Below the pieces are notes generated by a model. It did not search any database and was not told the origin of the DNA. It saw only the letters and a list, made by a program, of their open reading frames with translations. This document shows positions 53,796 through 62,951 of a DNA stretch of 64,000 nt, piece by piece. The translations under genes were made by a program, and so were the position numbers. The number at the start of each line of letters is the position of its first letter. Position 1 is the first letter of the stretch. Location of the stretch: contig NZ_JAVRIF010000004.1 of the NCBI RefSeq assembly GCF_031846185.1, forward strand, positions 255,253 to 319,252, read 5' to 3'. Source of the DNA: Thalassotalea_H castellviae (lineage in GTDB: Bacteria; Pseudomonadota; Gammaproteobacteria; Enterobacterales; Alteromonadaceae).

Positions 53796-54431
53796 ATGAA
53801 AAAACTTTTCATTGCCTTTTTTGCCATCGCCTTTATGCCTTTATTAGCTAATGCTGCTAAATATGAGGAAGGTAAACATTATCAAGTGATCCCTGGACAA
53901 GCGACAAACAAGCCAGAAGTTCGCGAATACTTTTCATATTACTGCCCTGCTTGTCGTGGTTTTGAAGCTTATTTAGGCGACATTGAAAAAAGCTTACCGA
54001 CAGGTACTAAATTAAATAAAACCCACGTTGATTTTATGGGCGCGTCTTCTCCAGACATTCAATTTATGTTGAGTAAAGGATTAGTTGTGGCAGAAAAAAT
54101 GGGCATTGCTAAACAATTTAATGCGGAAGTCTTTAACTATATTCAAACCAAACGTGAAGTAGTAACTAGCGAAGCCGATGTACGCAAAATATTTATTGCT
54201 GCAGGTGGCGACGGCGCTAAGTTTGATAAAGGCATGAAAAGCTTCTCTCTTGTCAGTAAAGCAAAGCGCAATAAGAAAATACAAGACAAATTATCTCAAG
54301 GCCGTTATGTAAAAAGTGTTCCTACTTTTGTTGTAAACGGTAAATACGTGATCAATTCAAAAGAACTGGATCCTAAAAACTTCCTTGAAGAATATAAAAA
54401 CATTATCGCGTACTTATTAACATTGAAATAA
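53796..54431 (+). CDS. dsbA: DsbA-like thiol:disulfide oxidoreductase with CPAC active site
   Basis: 211 residues. Signal peptide about 1-20 (MKKLFIAFFAIAFMPLLANA). Thioredoxin-fold with an inserted helical domain. Active site reads EYFSYYCPACRGFE, with Ala at the third position where E. coli DsbA has His (CPHC). The cis-Pro loop is SVPTFVVNGKY. It would oxidise cysteine pairs in the periplasm. Tight terminator behind it, monocistronic. The Ala makes a less oxidising redox potential likely by analogy with CxxC studies, which is inference. Confidence 0.92.
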   Translation: MKKLFIAFFAIAFMPLLANAAKYEEGKHYQVIPGQATNKPEVREYFSYYCPACRGFEAYLGDIEKSLPTGTKLNKTHVDFMGASSPDIQFMLSKGLVVAEKMGIAKQFNAEVFNYIQTKREVVTSEADVRKIFIAAGGDGAKFDKGMKSFSLVSKAKRNKKIQDKLSQGRYVKSVPTFVVNGKYVINSKELDPKNFLEEYKNIIAYLLTLK

Positions 54432-54450
54432 GGCCACGAAAATTCCTGAT

Positions 54451-54483
54451 AAAAACGCCAGAGCTTATCTCTGGCGTTTTTGT
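54451..54483 (+). terminator. Rho-independent terminator after dsbA
   Basis: AAAAACGCCAGAG and CTCTGGCGTTTTT flank CTTAT; perfect stem followed by the T-run, 20 bases after the stop. Confidence 0.93.
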
Positions 54484-54516
54484 TTGACTAACTACTTTTT
54501 ATCAATTTTTATTGAA

Positions 54517-56136
54517 TTAAAAAGCAGCAAAACATTCTATTTCAACTTTGGCATTTAACGCTAAGCCGCTAGCAGCAAAAGCACTTCGAGTAGGTAAAGA
54601 TGTTGTGAAATATGACTTATAAATATCACTGGCTTTCGACCAATCATTAATATCCGCTAACATTAACGTACATTTTGTTAAATCGGCCATGGCTAAATTG
54701 TATTCTTGTAGAACATAACCTATGTTTTTCATGGTTTGATGCATTTGCGCATCAATCGTTTCACCTGCCAATGCCATTGTGCCGGGTAAATTACCAATTT
54801 GCCCCGACATCCATAACGTGCCCGCAGCTTTTTTTGCCGGAATAAAAGGCAGTCTAGGATCTGCTCCTCGATAAATAAATTGACCGTTTTTTATCACATG
54901 TGCAATTGAATTCAATGCCGATAAATCTTCGCTTGGATTTTCGTGATAAATAACTAAGTTCGCTATTTTATTTTTTTCAATAGAACCGTATTCATTTTCA
55001 ATACCAATTACTTCAGCACCGTGAATCGTTGCCGCTTGTAAAGACTCAAACGGCGTTAAGCCTGCATCTTTAACTAATAATGTTAGTTCGTGATAAAGCT
55101 GTACTTCATCATCGCTAAACGCGTCAGTTCCTGCCGCAATCTTAATGCCTTTTTCATGTGATAAACGGGTCAGCATTTTTGCATGTTGATAACGTTTTTC
55201 ATTATTTTTAGATGCATTTTTTCGTTTTTCAAAGACCGTAAGAGTTGCATCCAAAATAGTTTCTTTAAGCTTCATGTGTGTTAAAAGCGCAGTATATGCA
55301 TCAGCATTATTTGAGCGTTTTTCTTGTTCTTTATTAGGGTCAATATTCTTTCGGCGCCAATTTTCATAATTATCGATAATTTCTGCCGCTAAATCGGGCG
55401 CATGCGAAATAGTTTCAACTCCGCCAGCAATGGCTTCACTTGGTTTAGCAGGACCAACATAAGCGTGAGACCACACTTTTAACTGATATTTTTTTGCTGC
55501 TTTTGACAGTTTATTCATAAGGTGACCGGGCACTTTTGCATATATTTTTATACCCGTAGCCCCCGTACCTTTCGCCATCAACATTACTTGGTCAAGATCA
55601 GTGTCATCATCAACCGCTTTCATCCAAGGTGTATTTCCAGATTCCATACCTTTTGCAGAAGAAACCGTACGCGGATCAGCAAAAAATTCAGCGCCACCAA
55701 TAATGACAGAGTAGTAAATATCAGGGGATTGTATTTGATCGAGCATTGCTCTACGCGCAAGTGAATTTAAAGCTCGGGTATCACCTCCCATATCACGTAC
55801 TGAAGTCACACCACCACGAAGAAGTGTTCTTAATCTTTTTCTCGAGTCTCTATCATTATCAAAACCATCAGGATCAGTTGCATGATGAACATGGCTATCA
55901 ATCAACCCCGGTGAAATATATTTATCTGTCATATCAAAAACAATCGCATGCTCAGGAAGAATTAACGAGCCTTGCTCACCGACATTGACTATGTGCTTAT
56001 CTTTGATAACGATGGTTTGTTGGTGTTTGACAGCAAGTTTTTTGACATCGAGGACATTAATATTTTTTAATACTATTGTTTGAGAGATAGCTTGATGTGT
56101 AATGAAAAGTAACACAGCACTAATAAATCGATTCAT
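54517..56136 (-). CDS. Secreted amidohydrolase fused to a RidA-like domain
   Basis: 539 residues. Signal peptide about 1-18 (MNRFISAVLLFITHQAIS). Residues about 20-430 are an imidazolonepropionase/prolidase-like amidohydrolase: HxH in GLIDSHVHHATD, Lys in GIKIYAKVPG, His in VWSHAYVG and ETISHAPDL, Asp in AAGTDAFSDDE. From about residue 437 on there is a RidA/YjgF domain (GTLWMSGQIGNLPG, GYVLQEYNLAMADLTKCTLML, LPTRSAFAASGLALNAKVEI) that keeps the Arg of the RidA site. RidA proteins deaminate imines/enamines in the cytosol; an exported fusion to an amidohydrolase is uncommon. AGGAAT ribosome site. Substrate unknown. Confidence 0.88.
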   Translation of the reverse strand: MNRFISAVLLFITHQAISQTIVLKNINVLDVKKLAVKHQQTIVIKDKHIVNVGEQGSLILPEHAIVFDMTDKYISPGLIDSHVHHATDPDGFDNDRDSRKRLRTLLRGGVTSVRDMGGDTRALNSLARRAMLDQIQSPDIYYSVIIGGAEFFADPRTVSSAKGMESGNTPWMKAVDDDTDLDQVMLMAKGTGATGIKIYAKVPGHLMNKLSKAAKKYQLKVWSHAYVGPAKPSEAIAGGVETISHAPDLAAEIIDNYENWRRKNIDPNKEQEKRSNNADAYTALLTHMKLKETILDATLTVFEKRKNASKNNEKRYQHAKMLTRLSHEKGIKIAAGTDAFSDDEVQLYHELTLLVKDAGLTPFESLQAATIHGAEVIGIENEYGSIEKNKIANLVIYHENPSEDLSALNSIAHVIKNGQFIYRGADPRLPFIPAKKAAGTLWMSGQIGNLPGTMALAGETIDAQMHQTMKNIGYVLQEYNLAMADLTKCTLMLADINDWSKASDIYKSYFTTSLPTRSAFAASGLALNAKVEIECFAAF

Positions 56137-56187
56137 ATGTATTCCTATCTTAATTATTTTTATACGTTTTAATGTCTCGGGAATTTT

Positions 56188-57447
56188 TTATCGACGCTGA
56201 AAGTTACGCTTTTTATGGGCTTTTTTATCTGAAGATTTATCGCCAAAAGCTTTCTTTCTCGCGCGTTGCTTTTCTTTGCCTTTACTGAGCTTTTTCATCA
56301 CCGCTTCGGTTTTCGTTAAATCGGGTTCATAACCTGGAAACCATTGTTGTAATAGGCGTCCATCTAACACCTCTTCAACGGCTTTTAACAGCCATTCTTC
56401 ACTTGGCGCCATTAACGAAATAGCAAGTCCTTCTTTACCTGCTCTACCCGTACGGCCTATGCGATGAATATAGTCTTCTGCAACGTAAGGCAATTCAAAA
56501 TTGATCACGACATTTAAGTCATGAATATCAATACCTCGAGCGGCAACATCGGTAGCCACCAATGCTCTCGTTTTTCCGGCTTTAAATTCAGCTAGAGCAC
56601 GCTCTCTTGCCCCTTGCGATTTATCACCATGAATCGATTGCGTTTTAATACCGTCTTTGCACATTTCTTTGGCAAGCTCGTCAGCACCTTGTTTGGTGCG
56701 CGTAAATATAAGCACTTGTTGCCAATTTTTTGAACCAATTAAAAAAGAGGTTAATTCACGTTTTCGATCTAAATCTACGGTATAAACTATTTGTTCAACT
56801 TTAGCAGCTGCTTGATTTCGTTCACCTATTTCTATGCGTAAAGGATCGGTCAATAAATGTTTACTAAGTGTATAAATGGCATCATCAAATGTGGCTGAAA
56901 ACAATAAAGTTTGTCGTGTAATTGGCAGACGATTTAGAATCCGATCTATTTCATCTTTAAAGCCTAAATCAAGCATGCGGTCGGCTTCATCAAAGACGAT
57001 GCACTCAAGCTCAGTGAGCGCTAATGACCCTTTTATGAGGTGATCAAGCAAGCGTCCGGGTGTCGCCACTAATACGTCTGCACCTTTATTAAGCGCATCA
57101 ACTTGCGGATTAATACTGACACCACCATAGGCAACGGCAATATTTAATGAAGTGTTTTCAGCATAGCCAACAAAACTTTTATACACTTGTTGTGCAAGCT
57201 CACGCGTAGGCGTTAACACTAAAGCGCGAACAGGACGATGTTCGGGCACATTTTCACTGAGTATTTGCAAAATTGGCAAAGCAAACGCGGCTGTTTTACC
57301 TGTGCCGGTTTGCGCTCCAGCCATAATATCTTTTTTCGCTAAGATTGCTGGAATAGCTTGTTGTTGAATTGGAGTAGGCGAACTATACCCTAATGATTTA
57401 ACGGCATCAGTGAGGGTTTTATCTAAGGCAAAATCAGAGAAATTCAT
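56188..57447 (-). CDS. rhlE: DEAD-box RNA helicase, RhlE-like
   Basis: 419 residues with all DEAD-box motifs: Q-motif (TPIQQQAIP), AGAQTGTGKTAA, PTRELA, DEADRMLD, SAT, ATDVAARGID and HRIGRTGR. Two RecA domains to about 370, then a short Arg/Lys-rich tail (KEKQRARKKAFGDKSSDKKAHKKRN) for RNA binding. Acts in ribosome assembly or mRNA turnover. It ends a minus-strand group with the DUF2750 and thioesterase genes, four to five bases after DUF2750, so they are probably co-transcribed. Confidence 0.93.
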   Translation of the reverse strand: MNFSDFALDKTLTDAVKSLGYSSPTPIQQQAIPAILAKKDIMAGAQTGTGKTAAFALPILQILSENVPEHRPVRALVLTPTRELAQQVYKSFVGYAENTSLNIAVAYGGVSINPQVDALNKGADVLVATPGRLLDHLIKGSLALTELECIVFDEADRMLDLGFKDEIDRILNRLPITRQTLLFSATFDDAIYTLSKHLLTDPLRIEIGERNQAAAKVEQIVYTVDLDRKRELTSFLIGSKNWQQVLIFTRTKQGADELAKEMCKDGIKTQSIHGDKSQGARERALAEFKAGKTRALVATDVAARGIDIHDLNVVINFELPYVAEDYIHRIGRTGRAGKEGLAISLMAPSEEWLLKAVEEVLDGRLLQQWFPGYEPDLTKTEAVMKKLSKGKEKQRARKKAFGDKSSDKKAHKKRNFQRR

Positions 57448-57451
57448 TTGC

Positions 57452-57859
57452 TTACTTTGACCTTTCCTGAGCTTGTTTTTGCTGTTGTGTTTTTAAAGCA
57501 TCTTCAAGTTCATCTGGGTAAAACACTAAACCTTGTTCATCTTGGTTTGGAAACACCACAATAGCTAATTCGTCATCGGCCAAGCCATGCGACCATCGAC
57601 TAAACCATTTATTTAACGAAATAGCTTCAGTTTGACAATCTTGCCATTCTTGAGATATCCAAGAGGCGGCAAAGGCTTCATTCGGCCAAACAGGAATACA
57701 GTCTTCATCATCAGTGGTGAGCATCACACAACCATGCTCATCTTTTAAAATCCAAATTTGCTGATTAGCAACCGCTTCCTTTATAAAATATTTTGCGCGT
57801 TGTTCGTCGTCATATTTTAAAATACTTTCAATTTGATTTTTATCTATCGCCTGTGCCAT
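57452..57859 (-). CDS. DUF2750 family protein
   Basis: 135 residues from the ATG at 57859, with AGGAAAG before it; the longer frame to 57889 would overlap the thioesterase gap. Recognised as DUF2750 by RAKYFIKEAVANQQIWILKD..GCVMLTTDDEDCIPVWP and WISQEW. Acidic, soluble, no signal. Function unknown. Set between a hotdog thioesterase and an RhlE-like helicase in one direction. Confidence 0.82.
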   Translation of the reverse strand: MAQAIDKNQIESILKYDDEQRAKYFIKEAVANQQIWILKDEHGCVMLTTDDEDCIPVWPNEAFAASWISQEWQDCQTEAISLNKWFSRWSHGLADDELAIVVFPNQDEQGLVFYPDELEDALKTQQQKQAQERSK

Positions 57860-57892
57860 CGGCTTTCCTAAAGTGGCTGAATTACTCAACGG

Positions 57893-58369
57893 CTATTCTA
57901 CAAAAATTTGCATCTCTTCGCCGATTTGTTTGCGCATTTCCATCAATTTTTTTGCTGACTCGTGTTGTTTAATGTCAGCGGCAGTCTCTGGGATCCACTC
58001 TGGAATAGCTATTTTTTGTCCGTGTTCATCAACAGCAACCATAATGACTATACAATGAGTTGTTTTTCTTCGATTTAATGATTTTGGATCACAAGCGTTT
58101 ACTTCTAGGGCGATATGCATTGAAGAATTACCCGTTAAAATAACTTTTGCTTCTACTTCTACTAAACTGCCAACATGAATAGGTGAAACAAAACGAATGC
58201 CACCTGCATACGCGGTAACGCAATAACGACCACTCCAGCCTGCCGCACAAGCGTAAGCGGCTAAATCAATCCATTTCATTACCGCGCCACCATGGACTTT
58301 GCCGCCAAAATTTACATCTTGTGGCTCGGCTAAAAATCGTAAAGTGACATCACGTTGTGGTTTATTCAT
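57893..58369 (-). CDS. Acyl-CoA thioesterase, YciA-like hotdog
   Basis: 158 residues from the ATG at 58369 (AGAGAAA upstream); a longer frame begins at 58399. Acyl-CoA hydrolase family with VNFGGKVHGGAVMKWIDLAAYACAAGWSGRYCVTAY, where Asn, His-Gly-Gly and Asp form the active-site region, and MHIALEVNACDP. Cytoplasmic, hydrolyses acyl-CoA esters of broad length. Transcribed ahead of DUF2750 and the RhlE-like helicase. Confidence 0.88.
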   Translation of the reverse strand: MNKPQRDVTLRFLAEPQDVNFGGKVHGGAVMKWIDLAAYACAAGWSGRYCVTAYAGGIRFVSPIHVGSLVEVEAKVILTGNSSMHIALEVNACDPKSLNRRKTTHCIVIMVAVDEHGQKIAIPEWIPETAADIKQHESAKKLMEMRKQIGEEMQIFVE

Positions 58370-58571
58370 CTTGTTTTCTCTTTTAGTTAATCTAATCAAA
58401 TAATACTAGTAGCTCAGTACAGCACAAACTATTCCAACCGTCTTGTTAAATTGGTATCGTGATATCCGCTAGATAAATCAATAACATTTAGAGTAAACTA
58501 TCAAATATCAACAGATAATCACAATTCTTTAAGCACCAAGACTGTGCACTTGCAACAATTCGGACTTATCA

Positions 58572-60977
58572 ATGAAACGATTCACCTACATTACGCTAAA
58601 AGTGTTAGCGGCTTTTCTCTTTATTCTTTACCTTTCCGTGTGGCTTGTTTCACCAATAGTTAGTAGCCATTTTATTCAAAAAAACATCAACCAATTCGAT
58701 TTAATATTAAATGAACACAGTAGTGTTCGTTATAACCCTTTTATTTCGCAAATCAAAATTGAAGATTTTACGCTAGAGAAAGCCAATAAAACGGTGTTAG
58801 CAATCGACAAATTAACGATTGAAATGAACCTATTGCAATTAATTTTCGATAAAGTGCATATCAAATCCGTGATCGCCGATGGTATACATGGTGGCATATC
58901 CGTCGATGGCGAGAACGTAACAATCGCAGGAGTGTCATTATCACAAGCAGCTGATAAACCTTCTGCTGAGCAACCTTCTGAGCCTCAGAGTCCAAAGTCA
59001 TCAAGCTCTAATACAGCAAAAGCCTATCAGTTAGTGATGCCGCTTTTATCAATCAAAAACAGTAACATTGATGTTTTGTATAATAATCAAGCATTAGAGT
59101 TTGAAATCAATGACCTTAAAATTGAGGATTTAGTAGCAGATCAACAAGCACAATCGGCTAGTTTAGTTGCTGACATTAGCTTTGCTGATTCAAAAGTAAA
59201 CATTAACGCAGATGCTCAGTTAATTAATGGCCAAGGTGAAATCAACAGTGATCTTGATATTTCAAAATTCGACTTATCGTCCGTTCAACCTTGGCTGCCT
59301 GAAAACATTGAAAATTTAACAGGGTTAATCTCGTTTAAAAGTCAACAAAAGTTGTTAATTAATGATAATAATCAACAACTTGAACTTGCAGATATTACCC
59401 TCACGCTGACTGAACTTGCTACGGTAAATAACAAAGTACAACTTTATGTAGAGCATTCATTAGCTCAATTTTCAAATATTGATGTGAAGTTATCCAATGA
59501 CCAGCCACCAACAGTTACTGCGAAGGGCCAGTTTGAAGCAGCGAATATCGAGATTATTAATGCTGAGCACCCTCAGTTATTAGTTGCTTCAGTGACAAAT
59601 ATTGCTATTAACACCATTGATCTCGCTACACTTGAAGCCATTCCAACTGTCACACTAAATGCGATAACGGTGAAAGACGCTGTTATTTCTCAAGATAATC
59701 AAATTGACTTACCGCCATTAACGCAATTTAGTCAACTATTTGTCGATAACTTGATAGTGTCTCAGCAGGCTGCTGATATAAATACGATCACCTTGTCAGA
59801 TTTAAAAGTCGACGCCCAGATAAACGCTGACAAAGTATTAACAAGCTTATTACCAATTCAGAGTGTCCAAGCAGTTGAAAAATCGGCAACGGATAGCGAT
59901 ACACCACCAGAAGTAGAATCAACAGAGCAAAGTCAAAAAACAGTCTTTGATTTTAGTTTAAATGATTTTCATTTGATGAATAACGCAAAAATCAATTTTA
60001 AAGATCACAGCGTCAAGCCTGCTTTTCAACAAGAATTTACAATAGAAGAATTACAGTTTAATCAGTTAAATTCTCGTCACCCTGAACTTGAAAGTACGTT
60101 AAAACTGCGTGGCAAAAATAATCGATATGCACACTTTGATTTTAACAGCGTAATGCAACCATTTGTTGAACAGCCTTACTATGCTTTAAAAGGTGGGATC
60201 AACGAAGTCAGTTTACCTGCGGTCTCGTCATATATTAAAAATGCGTTGAGTTTTGAAATAAAAACTGGCCAGCTAGATTTCAACATAGATACTAAATTAA
60301 CCGGCGACAAAATTTCCGGTAACTCGAATATCTTATTACGTGGTTTTGATTTTACCGCCGCTGATGATCATGAAGCAGACTCACTTAAAGATCAAACGGC
60401 AATCCCTTTTTCAGTCGCATTAGGCATGTTGAAAGACAGTAAGGGGAATGTCGATTTATCATTGCCGATTTCTGGTAATACTAATGACCCTTCGTTCGGG
60501 CTCTCTGGATTCATGTCGTTATTAGTGAAGAAAGCAACTATGATGGCTGCTAAAGATTATCTGATGACCACCTTTGTACCTTATGCCAATGTGGTTAGTG
60601 TAGCGATGACTGCCGGTAAAATGTTACTGAAAGTTCGTTTCAATGATTTACCTTTCACGGCCACTCAATCTGAAATATCAAACGAACAGCAAACTTTTAT
60701 CAAACAATTCGCGGCATTATTAAAAGATAAATCAGACACACAAGTGACTTTATGCCCTGTTGCAACTCCTGTCGATGTAGGTTTGAATGTTGGAGATAAA
60801 ATAACTGATAGCAAACTCATAGATAAGCTACATCAACTGTCATTATTACGTGTTGAAAATTTTAAGCAGACAATCGTCGACGAATACAATATTGCCAGTT
60901 CAAGGTTGTTATTATGTACTCCGCAAATTGATAGTGCTAAAAATGCCCAACCACGCATTACGTTTAACGTAAATTAA
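58572..60977 (+). CDS. DUF748 / AsmA-like membrane-anchored protein
   Basis: 801 residues. One N-terminal membrane helix (about 11-29: VLAAFLFILYLSVWLVSPI), then a long periplasmic chain of repeated beta-rich modules typical of DUF748/AsmA-like proteins: RYNPFISQIKIEDFTLEKANKTVLAIDKLTIEMN near the start and DSKGNVDLSLPISGNTNDPSFGLSG near the end. A low-complexity Ser/Pro linker sits around residues 133-150, and a Glu/Ser-rich one near 435-455. Members are thought to bridge or transport lipid in the envelope; this is family-level knowledge only. The C-terminus has an OmpA-like-sized globular stretch. Confidence 0.87.
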   Translation: MKRFTYITLKVLAAFLFILYLSVWLVSPIVSSHFIQKNINQFDLILNEHSSVRYNPFISQIKIEDFTLEKANKTVLAIDKLTIEMNLLQLIFDKVHIKSVIADGIHGGISVDGENVTIAGVSLSQAADKPSAEQPSEPQSPKSSSSNTAKAYQLVMPLLSIKNSNIDVLYNNQALEFEINDLKIEDLVADQQAQSASLVADISFADSKVNINADAQLINGQGEINSDLDISKFDLSSVQPWLPENIENLTGLISFKSQQKLLINDNNQQLELADITLTLTELATVNNKVQLYVEHSLAQFSNIDVKLSNDQPPTVTAKGQFEAANIEIINAEHPQLLVASVTNIAINTIDLATLEAIPTVTLNAITVKDAVISQDNQIDLPPLTQFSQLFVDNLIVSQQAADINTITLSDLKVDAQINADKVLTSLLPIQSVQAVEKSATDSDTPPEVESTEQSQKTVFDFSLNDFHLMNNAKINFKDHSVKPAFQQEFTIEELQFNQLNSRHPELESTLKLRGKNNRYAHFDFNSVMQPFVEQPYYALKGGINEVSLPAVSSYIKNALSFEIKTGQLDFNIDTKLTGDKISGNSNILLRGFDFTAADDHEADSLKDQTAIPFSVALGMLKDSKGNVDLSLPISGNTNDPSFGLSGFMSLLVKKATMMAAKDYLMTTFVPYANVVSVAMTAGKMLLKVRFNDLPFTATQSEISNEQQTFIKQFAALLKDKSDTQVTLCPVATPVDVGLNVGDKITDSKLIDKLHQLSLLRVENFKQTIVDEYNIASSRLLLCTPQIDSAKNAQPRITFNVN

Positions 60978-60988
60978 CAAGGATTATT

Positions 60989-61435
60989 ATGAAAATTTGG
61001 GTAGACGCAGATGCTTGTCCGGTGGTGATTAAAGAAATCCTGTTTCGAGCCGCTGAACGAACGAACACGCCGACGACTTTACTTGCGAATCACTACTTAA
61101 AAACTCCGCCTTCTAAAGTTATTAGTTTTATTCAAGTCAGTGCTGGTTTTGATGTTGCCGATGATGAAATTGTCAAGCGTGCAAATAAAGATGATTTAGT
61201 TATTACTGCAGACATTCCGTTAGCGGCAGAAGTTATCGAAAAAGGCTGTATTGCCTTAAACCCAAGAGGTGAGCTTTATTCTGCCAGTAACATTAAGCAA
61301 CGACTAAATATGCGTGACTTTATGGATACACTACGGTCAAGTGGTATTGAAACAGGGGGCGTTCCACCTATTAGCCAAAGCGATCGCCAAGCATTTGCTA
61401 ATAATTTAGACAAGTGGTTGGCAAAACGAAAATAG
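60989..61435 (+). CDS. YaiI/YqxD family (DUF188) protein
   Basis: 148 residues. WVDADACPVVIKEILFRAAERT at the N-terminus and LVITADIPLAAEVIEKG and NPRGELYSASNIKQRL show the DUF188 family, a PIN/NYN-like fold with conserved acidic residues suggesting metal-dependent nuclease ancestry. Biochemical role not established. AAGGATT ribosome site, 11 bases after the DUF748 gene, so probably in one transcript. Confidence 0.92.
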   Translation: MKIWVDADACPVVIKEILFRAAERTNTPTTLLANHYLKTPPSKVISFIQVSAGFDVADDEIVKRANKDDLVITADIPLAAEVIEKGCIALNPRGELYSASNIKQRLNMRDFMDTLRSSGIETGGVPPISQSDRQAFANNLDKWLAKRK

Positions 61436-61449
61436 CATCCTACGTGTTT

Positions 61450-62874
61450 TTAACGACTAGCCTTATATGGGTCAACCTTCTTTTTAGCCAAGTTAGTTGC
61501 CGGTTTAGACGTCGATTTAGTTGATGTTTGCTTGGCAGACTGTGGTTTTCTTCGACCTGGTTTTGTATTGCTATTTTCTCGCTTACTTGTATCGGTATGC
61601 TTTTTATTCTTACTTGGCGGCTTATTTCCCTTAGCGTTTGCCGCCGAACGTTGACCATCTTTATGTTCTGATTTATTCTCTTTTATTTTCTTCGGCTTTT
61701 TAGCTTTTAACGGTCGAATAGCTCGCGATGGTGGTAATTCATTTATTGCTTCAAATCCAGGTTCAACTTTACGGGTTATATGCTGTTGAATAACATATTC
61801 AATGTCTTGTAATTCTTTATGTTCATCCGCACACACTAATGAAATGGCATGACCTTCTGCTCCTGCACGACCTGTTCGGCCAATTCTATGAACATAATCT
61901 TCAGGTACGTTGGGTAATTCAAAATTAACGACCTGTGGAAGTTGGTCTATATCTAAGCCACGAGCAGCAATATCTGTGGCAACTAACACCCTTACTTCAC
62001 CCGATTTAAAATTCGCTAAAGCCTTAGTGCGCGCGCCTTGGCTTTTATTGCCATGAATTGCCGCAGCATTAATGCCTTGCGATTCTAGATCACGGGTTAA
62101 TTTATTCGCGCCATGCTTGGTTCGTGTGAAAATCAGTACTTGTTGCCAATTATTTTCTTTAATTAAATAACTGACTAACTTAGCTTTCTTCTTTTTATCC
62201 GTTGGAATAACAATTTGCTGTACTGTTTTTGCTGTAGTATTTTCAGGGCTCACAGAAATTTCAACTGGGTTATTGACTAACCCTTTGGCTAACGCTCTAA
62301 TGTCGGGAGAAAATGTCGCAGAGAATAATAGATTTTGACGTTGTTGAGGCAGTAGTGCGATTATTTTTTTAATATCACGAATGAAGCCCATATCAAGCAT
62401 TCTGTCAGCTTCATCAAGGACAAACATTTCAATTTGAGAAAACTTAATGGCATTTTGATTATATAGATCTAACAATCGACCGGGGGTAGCTACTAAAATA
62501 TCCGCCCCTTGCCTCAAACGCATCATTTGAGGGTTAATTTTTACTCCACCAAACACTACCGCAGAAGTTAACGGTAACTCAGCACCATAAGTAGCAACAC
62601 TTTCTGCGACTTGTGCCGCTAACTCTCTTGTGGGTGTTAATACTAATACTCGTGTGTGATTAGCTTTGGCTTTTTGACCTTTTATCAATAACTGTAAAAT
62701 AGGTAAGGTAAAACCCGCTGTTTTTCCTGTACCTGTTTGTGCTGCAGCCATGACATCTTTACCCGATAGAACCGCAGGAATAGCTTGCGCTTGAATAGGT
62801 GATGGCTCTGTATAACCTTTCTTTTCAATAGCAGATAAAATTTTACTTGATAAGGCTAATGAGGAAAAACTCAT
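61450..62874 (-). CDS. DEAD-box RNA helicase, RhlE-like, with basic tail
   Basis: 474 residues with Q-motif (SPIQAQAIP), AAQTGTGKTAG, PTRELA, DEADRMLD, SAT, ATDIAARGLD and HRIGRTGR. The C-terminal 110 residues are lysine- and serine-rich and probably disordered (KAKKPKKIKENKSEHKDGQ), a common RNA-binding tail. It is a second RhlE-like helicase, distinct from the one at 56188-57447; two or more are usual in cold-adapted marine genera. GAGAACC ribosome site. Confidence 0.93.
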   Translation of the reverse strand: MSFSSLALSSKILSAIEKKGYTEPSPIQAQAIPAVLSGKDVMAAAQTGTGKTAGFTLPILQLLIKGQKAKANHTRVLVLTPTRELAAQVAESVATYGAELPLTSAVVFGGVKINPQMMRLRQGADILVATPGRLLDLYNQNAIKFSQIEMFVLDEADRMLDMGFIRDIKKIIALLPQQRQNLLFSATFSPDIRALAKGLVNNPVEISVSPENTTAKTVQQIVIPTDKKKKAKLVSYLIKENNWQQVLIFTRTKHGANKLTRDLESQGINAAAIHGNKSQGARTKALANFKSGEVRVLVATDIAARGLDIDQLPQVVNFELPNVPEDYVHRIGRTGRAGAEGHAISLVCADEHKELQDIEYVIQQHITRKVEPGFEAINELPPSRAIRPLKAKKPKKIKENKSEHKDGQRSAANAKGNKPPSKNKKHTDTSKRENSNTKPGRRKPQSAKQTSTKSTSKPATNLAKKKVDPYKASR

Positions 62875-62951
62875 ATTGGTTCTCTTAGATGTTTAAATCG
62901 GTTGATTTTTTGCGGCGGTGAAGAATACAGTATAGTGTATTTTACTGCAAT

